Source: Sesamum alatum
Taxonomy: Eukaryota > Streptophyta > Magnoliopsida > Lamiales > Pedaliaceae
Reading direction: 5' to 3'
Length of the DNA: 64,000 nt
Assembly: GCA_034509735.1 (NCBI GenBank)
Contig: JACGWO010000005.1
Coordinates: 15,303,264-15,367,263 of the forward strand
The notes under the pieces were generated by a model. It made no database searches. It was not told the origin of the DNA and saw only the letters and a list, made by a program, of their open reading frames with translations. The position numbers and the translations under genes were made by a program. Below are positions 1-10,448 of this stretch, in pieces. The number at the start of each line of letters is the position of its first letter. Position 1 is the stretch's first letter.

Positions 1-1555
1 AAATGACGAAATGCACGAACGGCATAATGTTCAAACATCAAGAGCAAACATTAAGATGGCCAGCATAAACTCCTCGAAAAGCGAGAATAGCAGAAATACT
101 GTCATTATCTGAAAGAAGACCAAGATTTCAGTCATATATTTAATAGCTCATAGTCATTGCTTAGTTCCAAAAAGTTCATCAGTTGACAACCAAATATCAA
201 ACTCTCAAGTTTTTTAGATGCTGAATTATTGGCCAGCAATGCACAGAAAGTGAACCTTACGAACAAATTAACCTTAACAATTTTGACTCGGTTCTGAAAC
301 CAAGATTTGATTGGAGCTACAACCATGAGACTGATATTTAATTAATGACCGAAAGGTTTTGTTTCATGACATGCATTAGAATTCGTACAATAACATGTTG
401 CATCATTGAGACATAGTTCCTGACGTGTAATCAGTCGATGACTATAGATTTGTTCCATATTTTTCTTTCTTTGAATCTGTAGCAACTAAGAACCAATATC
501 CTCACCCTCTGGAAATAATTCTAACTCAAATGATGAAACATTAATGTCTAAAGAGTGAACTTTTCAAAAATATATGCTAGAACGATAAGATGCTACCGTA
601 AACTTCATACGTGTAGACCATGCATGAGAATTCAGCCGAGTTCCTCTTAATCAATTTTTTCTACCAAACTTTTGAAGAGTTCCTTTTTTTTTCTTAATTA
701 GAAAGATCACGGGCCCAAGGTAGTTCAAGCAAATTAATTTCTTCCAAGTGACAGAAGATAGAATTGCATTTTCGTCAATACAATTTACATCTGAACAGCA
801 ACATCACATGTATCCTACTGTAGCTGTATTATTCTCAAAATTCTATCTAAATCTCCTACTTCATTCGCTCCTACCCTGAAAGAGCAGGGGAAGAGGGTAA
901 ACAAAACTAAATGAAGAATGTACACAGTTACTTCACTAGTTCTAAATAAATGAACATGAACTATAGCAATTCATACATCAAGAGTCAAAGTCTAACGAAA
1001 AAACTTAAGGTCTGGGCTCAAGTGATGTCACATTATAATTGACCTACTCCCATTATGAGCCCAATGTACAAACAAATCATCTGAAACCAGAATGTTAACT
1101 TGTAACTAAAAATCAAAACTAAGGCAAGAAACCCCAATTCTTTCTTCATAGTTCTCAGCCTCGATGCCCACTTTAAGGTGATATTCAAGACTAAATCCAC
1201 CTTCAGTGAAAGCCCATTTGACTACTATGAAAAATCTATCTTCTTGTGTAGAGAACGCTTGAAACAAATACTGAAATAAAAGATAAAAAAAGAAAAATGC
1301 CCAACAGAGTAAACAAGCAAGTGTGGGTGTATCTCTCTGTGAGAGAGTGTATATAAAGTACTTAGAGAATGCACACGAACAAGTCACCTAGTCTCATCTT
1401 GAAGCCGCTCCAATGGCGATCTCAGACAAGACAACCTCAGCAAGAATTTCAAAGTGCAGCTTCCAAATCTCTGATGAATCTTGGCTGGGAATACCCTTCT
1501 CTCACATAATGCCAAGACATAATGTGGACCAAAATACAAGGCACAAGAATGTATG

Positions 1556-1558
<3 letters not shown>
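1..1558. other. AT-rich intergenic DNA, no recognised gene
   Basis: I see no conserved protein domain on either strand. Short open frames (for example minus strand 1106-1387 and 132-326) have no recognisable motif. The minus strand downstream of the microsatellite at 1559-1604 reads as a CT tract followed by mixed-composition sequence, which would fit the 5' untranslated part of a gene reading leftward out of the window. That is only a guess. Confidence 0.4.

Positions 1559-1604
<46 letters not shown>
1559..1604. repeat. (AG)n microsatellite
   Basis: This is an uninterrupted AG dinucleotide run of about 23 units. On the minus strand it is CT, a common 5' UTR or promoter tract in plants. The serine/leucine-rich open frame across it (minus 1502-1735) is produced by the repeat and is not a gene. 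Confidence 0.95.
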
Positions 1605-1606
<2 letters not shown>

Positions 1607-1691
1607 AAGCTTCAAGCTTTGGTAATGGAAATGAGTGCAATAAAGTGATTCTGAAAGGGACGAAAACGAAATGAATTGAATAGTTGAAGAA

Positions 1692-1705
1692 GGGGGGGGG
1701 GGGGG
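1692..1705. repeat. 14-nt G homopolymer
   Basis: A run of 14 G lies 90 bp right of the AG microsatellite. Its exact length is likely to be unreliable in the assembly. A similar G run (about 14845-14856) lies in the first intron of the SelO relic. Confidence 0.9.
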
Positions 1706-2607
1706 TTGAATGATGATGTTGATGGTGCCTCCCACAAGTTTCTATGGCATTATTTTAATGTATGTGGTGGTGGTTTTGCTTTTGTTTTCATGCTTCTTCT
1801 TCTTTGTCTGCTTTCTGTTTCTCTCACTCCCACCATTATTAATGTTAATGTTAATGCTACCACAGAATATTTTGCCAGAGAAGAATTAAGAATTCTTGCA
1901 TCATGGGCAATGTACTTCACATAATTATAGCTCCACCCCCTTCAAGTTTTTGGACTTCACAAGAATTTCTCTTGAGTTTGACAAAATGCAAATGCTTCAA
2001 TGTTTTCATTGTTAAATTTTCAAATAGTTAGTAATTTTTGGCACACTCTATTTTATGTATGTGCATAATTTTTTAATATGATTTAAAAAATTGTAATATT
2101 TATGTACTTTAATATCAAAATAATAATTAATATTATCTTTATAAGAAAATTGTGAGAAAAAGAAAATAATACAATATTAGAGTAAAAAAATACATGAAAA
2201 TAGAAAATGAAAAAAAAATAACTGTTAAAATATAATGGGAAAGTGGAAAATTAAATAAATAAATAAGAAGATTAAATTAAATATTAAAAAAATACAAAAC
2301 GGCATACCAAAAATGTGAGGCACCAAAAGGGTACTCTTAATAATGAAGTATAGATAATAAAGTATAGACTATAATAAATTGCATCAACACCTCTTAATAT
2401 TGGATCTAACTATACAAATATTTCATATTCTTTGTAAAATTACAAACACACCTTCTAAGGAGGTGTTGGTGTAATTATCTCGGGGTGCACTTGTAAAGCT
2501 AGCCTCCACCACCCATTGTTCCCGAAGCATATTCAAAAAGGATTGTGATTTAAGATGAAAAGAAAAAGAAAGTTCGTGAAAAGACACAAACGTGGAGCGA
2601 GGTCAAA
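1706..2607. other. Non-coding stretch with one doubtful small ORF
   Basis: A 72-codon plus-strand frame (1706-1924) encodes a central hydrophobic segment rich in Phe, Leu and Val that could pass for a membrane anchor. It has no recognisable family, no clear promoter and AT-rich flanks, so I do not call it a gene. The rest (about 1930-2600) is very AT-rich with no feature I can support. Confidence 0.3.
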
Positions 2608-3367
2608 GCGCATAGTGGGTCGGGCAATCCAGGACCAAACAAGCCCAAAAAAGACCTACCAAGGACCGGCCGACTACTATTCATGATCGGTCCTGGGGTC
2701 CAACTGGCCTTTATATGGGCCCCAATTGGTCCATGTTTAAACTCAGACCCATCCCATGAACTGGCCCAATTGATGCTCGGTCCAGGGTCGGATGTACCTG
2801 TTTGATTTTTATTTTTTATTAATTTGAGGTGTTCCTTTAAACAATTACTTAATTTTATGATTATCTTGTGAAATAAATAAATAATAAATTAAATCGAACA
2901 AATTAATAACAAATTTTTTTTAGTTAAAACTATATAATGAACTTAAATAATAATTGACTAACAAGCTTATGATAATAAACTTAGATGATAACAAATTCAA
3001 AAAGAACTTAAAAATAAACTTTGAAAAAGATACACAAAGAGTATTAATGAATTAATATACCAAAAATATAGAAGTAGAACAATAAAGATAAAAAAACAAA
3101 ATTATAGTTTCAAAAGTATAGAAACCTACTAGAATAGTCACCTTAGAAGAATAAATAAAAATTATATGTCATGCATTATTAAAAAATAAATGGTCCAATA
3201 GACTCGGCCCAGGCCTGATACAGGACTAGGTGGTCCTAGGCCAATGGATTGAGCTGATCTCAAGTACCAATACCTAGGACCACACCGATTCTAAGTGGGC
3301 CTAGGTCGAACCGTTATTGGTTCAATTTGGTCTTGGATCGGGTTGGCCAGCCGGTCCACTGTTCATC
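2608..3367. repeat. Degenerate element: GGNCC-rich arms around an AT-rich core
   Basis: Two blocks of about 190 bp (2608-2800 and 3190-3367) are dense in words such as GGTCC, GGCCC, GGACC and CCGG. They flank a core of about 390 bp that is strongly AT-rich. The sequence just outside each arm also resembles the other (GAAAGxxxxGTGxAAAG then AAACGTxGAGxGAG at about 2560-2600 and 3392-3425). Clustered short subterminal words are typical of non-autonomous DNA transposons, but I see no clean terminal inverted repeat or target duplication. The class is therefore unassigned. Confidence 0.35.
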
Positions 3368-4670
3368 TTGAGTGCAAGGAGGAGAAAAATGAAGTCTTTG
3401 AGAAGAAAGAAACGTAGAGTGAGATAAGATAAAGAAAAAATGTGTGAATGATGGTTTATTTAAAAATATTGAAATTACTATTATAACTAAATTTTATTGA
3501 AGGGATATGTATTGAATTAAAGGATAAATTAGGACTTCAAAAATCCATATGACAACAGGGTTCTCTTTTATAATAGGATAGATTTTGCCCTTAGATTAGG
3601 GATGCACGGGTAATTACAACTGCAACCTTAGGTATTCTATTTATAATTTTATAAAATATAGGAGTATTTATATAATTAGACCTAATTTCAAGGAATGTTA
3701 ATGTAATCTACCCCAAGGATTAATGATTCATTCTATAAAACTCTATTCTTTTATAAGAGATCTTCATTTTTAAATTTATTTCTGGTCATCTTAAAGAAAC
3801 AAGCCATTGGTTTCGTAAAAAACTATTTTAAGTAATGTTATCAAAGGGTGGTCGATGTTCTATTTAGCTTATTGGCTAAATGCTATACATAATGCAAATA
3901 CATGCAACATAAGTGACTAAAATATATAATATGAAGATATAAAGGAAAATGATTACAATAAAATGTAAATAAAGAATTTACCAGAACAAAGTATTAAACT
4001 ATTTTCAGAGGATGGAAAAAGAAAAATTGGAGTGGGCTCAAGTACAAATTGCTAAAAGATAAAGGGTGGAATTAGAATTTACATATGTACAGGTCACGGG
4101 CACAAAACAGGGCATGGGGCATAGCTGGAATAAAAAAATAATGTGGGGAACAGCACCCAACTGCCGGTTATAGCACCTCAACCTCTGCTGCTGGTCCCAC
4201 TTAAAGTGATGCTACCCATGTTCCCAATACGTGGCTTCTTCCACGCGCTCAACTATTTGAATACACTTGAATTTTAGTAATATTAGGCGTTGTGGCAGCA
4301 CGTCGTCTCTGCGTATATATAATAAATATTTTTTTATATTTTAAAATATATTATTATAAATATGAATAAAATATAAATCAATATAATATATTTAAAAAAT
4401 AAAAAAAAAGAAAAAAATTATTTTATCAATTAATGTAAAATTGAAAAGTTGAATAAGTTATTTGTATTGTAATTAGTTGAATGACATTTTTGACTTTACA
4501 AAAAAAATAGTACAGTGGTGTAATTAACCGCCGTTTATGAGTGTGGAAAGGATTTTCTTTATATACATATATATATATATATATTTGAAGGCGGTCTTTT
4601 GACCAAATCCTTCAATTTTAACTAAAATTCTAATTTTCTAAAATTTTGAATATTTTTTACTGTACAAAAT
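3368..4670. other. AT-rich intergenic DNA
   Basis: No coding signal is seen. A short AT microsatellite lies near 4560-4585. Nothing else can be supported. Confidence 0.5.
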
Positions 4671-4886
4671 ATTCTTAGAGGTTAGGGGTTCGAACCCCTG
4701 CTAATTCTTCTTATTATAATATATATTTCTAGAGGTCATGGGTTCGAACCCCTGCGAATTCTTTTTATTATATAATAAATATTTCTAAAGGTCATATATT
4801 CGAATCCTTGCGAATTCATTTTATCATAATAAATATTCTTAAAGGTCATGAATTGGAACCCATTCGAACTCTTTTTATTATAATAA
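4671..4886 (+). repeat. Minisatellite of four units with a tRNA B-box-like core
   Basis: About four tandem units of 52-57 bp share the pattern TTCTTAGAGGTCATG, then GGTTCGAACCCCTGC, then an AT-rich tail with TTTTTATTATAATAAA. In unit 1 the core is a perfect 14-nt palindrome, GGGGTTCGAACCCC. The word GGTTCGAACCC fits the RNA polymerase III B-box consensus, but I see no A box at the right distance. Single units recur at about 5345-5385, 6958-7019 and 7505-7545, which ties the minisatellite to the large duplication that follows. Confidence 0.75.
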
Positions 4887-6957
4887 ACTAGAAACTGTGG
4901 CACGTACATGTCCACATAATTTTTAATAAAAAAATTATTTTATTGAATCGCATAACTTATTCGAGTAGCTTAAAATTTATCATAGCTTACGACTTCACAT
5001 ATAAAAATTGTTTGATAATATTTTCTAATGCATTAATTATCAATATAGTATTGTACTCAAATTAAATTAAAAATTGAAACTTTATAGAATATTTATTATA
5101 TGAACAATGACGATTATGATTACATGCAACACAAATACTAATATGTTATTTTTATTTCAATTAACAATAAACTTATACAAAATGGGAGTAAATTTAATTT
5201 TTGAGTATATGTAATTACATGGAATTAATTTTTCAAAGGAGCTTAATTGAATAGAGTTGGGAAATTGAAGGGAACTTTTGATATTACAATAATTTGGTCT
5301 AGTGGTATGAAACTTTTCACTTTGTGTCTATGAAATCCTTTAGTATAGATATTCCTAGAGGTCATGAATTCGAACCCCTGCTGGATTTTAATATTTTTTT
5401 TATTATCTTATTTTGCTTTGATAGTCCATGTATATGTAAATTTTTTTATGTTAATAGCATCTTCAAATCCACAAGAAAAAAAAGAAATATAAAATTACTC
5501 AATCAAGTATGAAAATTTTTCTATTGGTTAATTTTTTAGTTTCTTGTTATCTTATTTTATATTGTAGTTCATGTATATATAATTTTTATGTATTAATTCT
5601 AGAATTTTGAATTTGAAAAGTTAAAAACTGATTTTTTTTAATACATAATTAAAATATTCCTACACATGTACAAAGCGTTATATATATATATATATATAAT
5701 AATAGATATCAACAGATTACAGTTAATTATTATTATAATAACTAGTATTTTGCCCGTGCGTTGCACGGGGCAAACTTTTTACGTAAAACTAATTTCGGTC
5801 ATATTTATTATTTTTAATCTATATTATTAGAAAATAAATATTTCTTTATTTTTTCTGAAAAAATCTATCAAATAAAAAGTTCTTTTCTCATTCATATTAT
5901 ATCTGGAAAATAATTTTAAAAGATATTGTAAACGCCAACTTGATTTTCAAGTCATATATATTTTTCTCTTCTAATATTTTTATAAAATTATGAACCCATC
6001 AAAATTATTCAAAATTACTTTGGTATCATTAATTGTTATAATCATTTAATGATTTGTTGAAAAGTTATGCGCACAACGAATTAAATAATTCAGGATAAAT
6101 CAAATTATAAATAAAAAAGATCATGATAGAAATATATAAATTTAGTTCACAACAGTTATGTGCACAACGAATTAAATAATTCAGGATAAATCAAGAAAAT
6201 ATAAATGTCATTCATAAAATTGTAAAAATATGAATATCAATAAAATAATAAAAAATTATACCAAGATACATTCTGAAAGTCAATTGTATAGTTGACAAAA
6301 GTTATGCGCACAACGAATTAAATAATTTTTCTATCATAATCGTATGTCATCTTTACATGCAGAATTGATGACAAATGAACTCAAGATCCAAATTGTAATT
6401 ATTAGTTTTTATCTAATCATTGATATAAGATGCTATTTAAAGGTAGTTACAAAGAAAAGAAAAAAGGATCAACTGCATATTCAAAATGATGTGAGTCATA
6501 CTACATGTTCATTTGTCAATTTAATATATAGTTTCAGTAAAATTTTGATATGGTAAATTTGTATAAGTATGTAAATGACTTTTATATAGCATTTCATGAA
6601 TAGTGAAATTCTTAAATTGATTTTATGTTATATATAGCTTTATATTAATAAGACACATATAAGTATTTATTATATATAAAATAAATATATTTAATATTCA
6701 TTATATATACAAATTAAACAAACATACAAATATATTTGAGGACATACATATTGATATTTATGTTATTATTAATCACCTTTGCATTAAAAAAATGCAATAC
6801 AACTTATGACGTCATCAGTCAATTTGATCGATATCACATTTTGTATATATTTCTTATGATTGTAAATTTTACAATTTTTATAAAACAATTTCTATAATGC
6901 ATTATAATTGGAAAAGAAAAATAGTTTTGATTTAAAAATATTCTTCATTTAACATTC
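4818..6957 (+). repeat. Tandem duplication, copy A
   Basis: This AT-rich segment of about 2.1 kb is repeated head to tail at 6958-8919. Both copies start with the last minisatellite unit, continue through TAGAAACTGTGGCAC, then ATGCAACACAAATACTAATA, a lone B-box unit and an AT run, and end at TTCTTCATTTAACATTC. Copy A has three copies of a word of about 28 nt beginning GTTATGYGCACAACGAATTA (about 6066, 6156 and 6300). Copy B has one, which explains most of the length difference. No protein-coding content is seen. Confidence 0.85.
5741..5770 (-). mobile_element. Helitron-like 3' terminus
   Basis: Read on the minus strand there is a 7-bp stem hairpin (CCCGTGC loop GCACGGG, 5753-5769), seven bases, then CTAG followed by T. 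A GC hairpin ahead of CTRR and insertion before T is the known 3' end signature of plant Helitrons. The matching place in copy B (about 7910-7940) has lost both the stem and the CTAG. A second hairpin of related sequence (CGTGC ATA GCACG) lies at 8961-8973 and could mark the other end. No RepHel protein is present, so this would be a non-autonomous element. Confidence 0.45.
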
Positions 6958-8919
6958 TTTTTTATCATAATAAATATTCTTAGACATTATGGGTTCGAAC
7001 CCCTGTGAATTTTTTTTATTATAATAAATTAGAAACTGTGGCACATAATACCTGCGCGCATAATGTTTAATAAAATTTTTATTTTATTGAATCTCATAAC
7101 TTATTCCAGTATCTTAAAATTTATCATTGCCTTACGACTTCAAATACAAAAACTATTTGATAATATTTTCTTATGTATTAATTATCCATATAGTATTATA
7201 CTCAAATTAAATTAAATTAAAAATTGAAACTTTTTAGAATAATTTTTATACAGATAATGACGATTATAATTACATGCAACACAAATACTAATATGTTATT
7301 TTTATTTCAATTAACAATAAACTTAAATAAAATGGGAGTAAATTTAATTTTTGAGTACATTTAATTGCATGAAATTAATTTTTCAAAGGAACTTAATTGA
7401 ATAGAGTTGGGAAGTTTAAGGACATTTTTGGTATTACAATAATTGGGTGTAGTGGTATAAAAATTTTCACTTTATGTTTATAAAACTCATTCTCTTTATA
7501 ATAGTGTAGATATCTTAGAGGTCATGGATTCAAATCCTTGCTTGATTTTTAATATTTTTATTATCTTAATTTGCTTTGATAGTCCATCTATATGTGATTT
7601 TTCTGTGTTAATAGTATCTTCAAGTTCACAAGAAAGAAAAAAGAAAAAAAGAAAATGACTCAAGTAGGTATGAAATTTTTTCTATTGATTGATTCTTTTA
7701 GTTTTTATATTATCTTATTTTATATTGTAGTTCATGTATATGTAATATTTTATGTATTAATTCTCGAATTTTGAATTAGGAAAGGTAAAACTGATTTTTT
7801 TTAACACATAATTAAAATATTCCTACACGTGTACAAAACGCAATATATATATATATATATATATATTAATCAATATCAACATATTACAGATAATTATTAT
7901 TATTATAATAACTAACATTTTGTCCATGAATTGCACGGTGACAAACTTTTTGCATAAAACCAAATTCAGTCATATTTATTATTTTTAATTTATATTATTA
8001 GAAAAGAAATATTTTTTATTTTTCCTGAAAAAACCTATCAAATAAAAAATTCTTCTCTCATTCACATTATATCCGAAAAACAACTTTAAAAGTATTGTAA
8101 ATAAAACGATCATGCTAGAAATCTAAAAATTTAGTTGACAAAAATTATGCGCACAATGAATTAAACAATTCAGGATAAATCAAGAAAATATAAATGTCAT
8201 CCACAAAATTGTAAAAATATAAATATCAATAAAATATAAAAAAGTATACCAAGATACATTTTGAAAATCAATTGTATAATTTTGACCGCATAATATTTTT
8301 TCTATCATAATCGTATGTCATTTTTACATGCAGGATTGATGAAAAATGAACTCAAGATCCAAATTGTAGAATTTTGTTATTTAATCATTGATATAAGGTG
8401 CTATTTAAAGGTAGTTAAAAGCAAAAAAAAAAAAGGATCAGTTACATATTCAAAATCATGTGAGTCATACTATCTGTTCATTTTGTCAATTTAATATATA
8501 GTTTCAGTAAAATTTTGATATGGTAAATTTGTATAAGTATGTAAATGACTTTATATAACATTGCATAAATAGTGAAATTCTTAAATTGGTTTCATGTTAT
8601 ATATAGCTTTATATTAATAAGACACATATAAGTATTTTCTATTGATATTCATTATATATATAAATTAAATAAACATATAAATATATTTGAGGACATACAT
8701 ATTGATATTTATGTTATTATTAATACCTTTGCATTAAAAAAATACAACACAATTTATGACGTCATCAATCAATTTGATCGATATCCCTTTGTATATATTT
8801 CTTATGATTGTAAATTTTTATAATTTTTATAACACAAAAATTTTATAATGCACTATAATTGGAAAAGAAAAATAGTTTTATTTAAAAATATTCTTCATTT
8901 AACATTCACTTAATTTGAA
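6958..8919 (+). repeat. Tandem duplication, copy B
   Basis: This is the second copy of the unit described at 4818-6957, colinear over its whole length by eye, with many substitutions and small indels. It begins with a single B-box minisatellite unit (GGGTTCGAACCCCTGTG near 6990). It keeps the AT microsatellite (about 7841-7865). It runs beyond copy A into about 60 more bases ending in the CGTGCATAGCACG hairpin. The level of divergence says the duplication is old. Confidence 0.85.
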
Positions 8920-8982
8920 AAATCTTACAACATATAAATTTTTTAAAATCATATTAAACTCGTGCATAGCACGGGTCACAAA

Positions 8983-8985
<3 letters not shown>

Positions 8986-9018
<33 letters not shown>
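8986..9018. repeat. (AT)n microsatellite
   Basis: This is an uninterrupted AT dinucleotide run directly after the hairpin that ends duplication copy B. Dinucleotide runs next to transposon ends are common. Confidence 0.9.
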
Positions 9019-9021
<3 letters not shown>

Positions 9022-9041
9022 GTTGACACCTTTAAAATTAA

Positions 9042-9864
9042 GAGGGCGTTTGGCTAAGAATTTGTTTGATTGGGATGAAAAGTGAGAGTATAATAAAAAT
9101 GGAAGTAAAAAGAGATATATAATATAAATCTTGTGTTTGGTTAAAAAGTAGATACGAAGAACACGTAAATTTGGATGGATTAAAACCCCTTAGGAGTCTA
9201 ATTTTGTTTTCGTCCAACATTGGCGACAAAGTGAACGTATAAGGCAAAAAAGACAAAAAAGAAAAACACATATTCTTTTTATTTACTATATTATCCATGT
9301 ATATAATTACCTCAAATTCTTTTCTCTTTCCATGATAATACTAGTTCATAATCTTGAGAAAAGATAATCAGATCGTCGAAAAACTACTACATCGAAGTAA
9401 ACAATTAGGTAAACATACTTTGCTTTTGTGTTTTTCGGAATTTTTTATTGTTAATAATCTTAATTTTATTTAAACTGAATAGTTTGAAATGAATGAACAA
9501 TACTCACCTTGATGAATATTTTCATTAATAATAACTATTTTTCGTATTTTTATTTGAGGAATATTTTAATAATAGGAGTCTTTACTTTTTTATACTAGAA
9601 TTATTTTAGTGTAATATTAAATTATTTATTTATTTTAATACAAAATGAAGAGAAGGGGTTAATTTGTAAATTTAAAAAAATTAGTCTCTTCTTCTCATTC
9701 TATTTTTCTCATACCAAACAATTGAAAATATTTGAAATTTACTCCCCTTTTAATCATACTAAACATCTTGAAGGAAAACTATTATCCTTTTCCTCCTCTT
9801 TTTATTTTCACTTCCCTTCCGCTTTTCACTTCTCTTTTTCTCTCACTTGAACCAAACTAAACCT
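9042..9864. repeat. Degenerate inverted-repeat (MITE-like) element
   Basis: The left end reads GGGCGTTTGGCTAAG and continues into GGGATGAAAAGTGAGAG. The right end, read on the minus strand, starts GGTTTAGTTTGGTTCAAG and continues with GAGAGAAAAAGAGAAGTGAA. The arms are similar inverted repeats over about 100 bp, and a second internal GTTTGGTTA copy lies near 9133. The arms are diverged and no 2-9 bp target duplication is clear, so the superfamily (hAT-like is the first guess) is open. Confidence 0.4.
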
Positions 9865-9896
9865 AAATTTATAAGCTTTTCAAAATATCGTATAGA

Positions 9897-10180
9897 CGAA
9901 ATTACACTTTTAGTCCTATATGACAGGAGTTTCAACACTTTTAGTCCTAAATCTATTTTACGAGATTTTTAAAATGGTCTCAAAATTAGAAAAACTTGAC
10001 CCATTTAGCACCATAAATCCGATAAAGCAAAAGACTAAATGTGTCGAGTTTTCTCAAATTGGGACCATTGAGGACTAAATGTGTCGAGTTTTCATAATTC
10101 TGGAATCACTCTGAAAATTTCTTAAAGTAGAGGACTAAACGTGTTGAACCCCCTATCCTATGAGACTAAATTTTAATTTT
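9897..10180. repeat. Nested-palindrome inverted-repeat element, about 280 bp
   Basis: The left arm (9897-9990) contains TTTTAGTCCTATATGACAGG and TTCAACACTTTTAGTCCT. The right arm (10090-10180) read on the minus strand contains TTTAGTCTCATAGGATAGG and TTCAACACGTTTAGTCCT in the same order. The inner part is again self-complementary (CTTGACCCATTTAG against CTCGACACATTTAG). A transcript would fold into a long hairpin. This is the layout of a MITE or a hairpin small-RNA locus. It has no coding capacity. Confidence 0.65.
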
Positions 10181-10388
10181 TCCCATCTTATAAAATGTTT
10201 GAAAGCTTATAAGCACCAAAAATATGTTTTACAAAATTTTTCTTAAAGATCTTATAAGATTTTAAAATAAAATATTTTTGATTTTATAAAGTCTTTAAAA
10301 AAAAAAGTTAAATTCATCCAACTTTTTTAATACCATCTTATAAGCCCTATAAGATTAATATGTCATTAAGACAAAAATATCCTGGTAC

Positions 10389-10448
10389 TCTCTCTCTCTC
10401 TCTCACTCTCTCTCACACACACACACACACTTACACACTCTCTCTGTC
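10389..10448. repeat. Compound (TC)n/(CA)n microsatellite
   Basis: TC repeats pass into CA repeats and back to TC. They are followed by TAGGGTTTT, a telobox-like word often seen in plant 5' regions. Confidence 0.9.

Noticed and set aside
1706..1924. 72-codon frame with a hydrophobic segment as a secreted peptide gene
   Set aside because: No cleavage-site context or family motif and only one frame of modest length in AT-rich DNA; recorded only as doubtful.
4671..4886. tRNA genes at the GGTTCGAACCC words
   Set aside because: There is a B box only; no A box, cloverleaf or 72-nt body can be drawn.
4671..4886. CRISPR-like spaced palindromic repeats
   Set aside because: The units are contiguous and similar throughout, with no unique spacers, and the DNA is plant nuclear.
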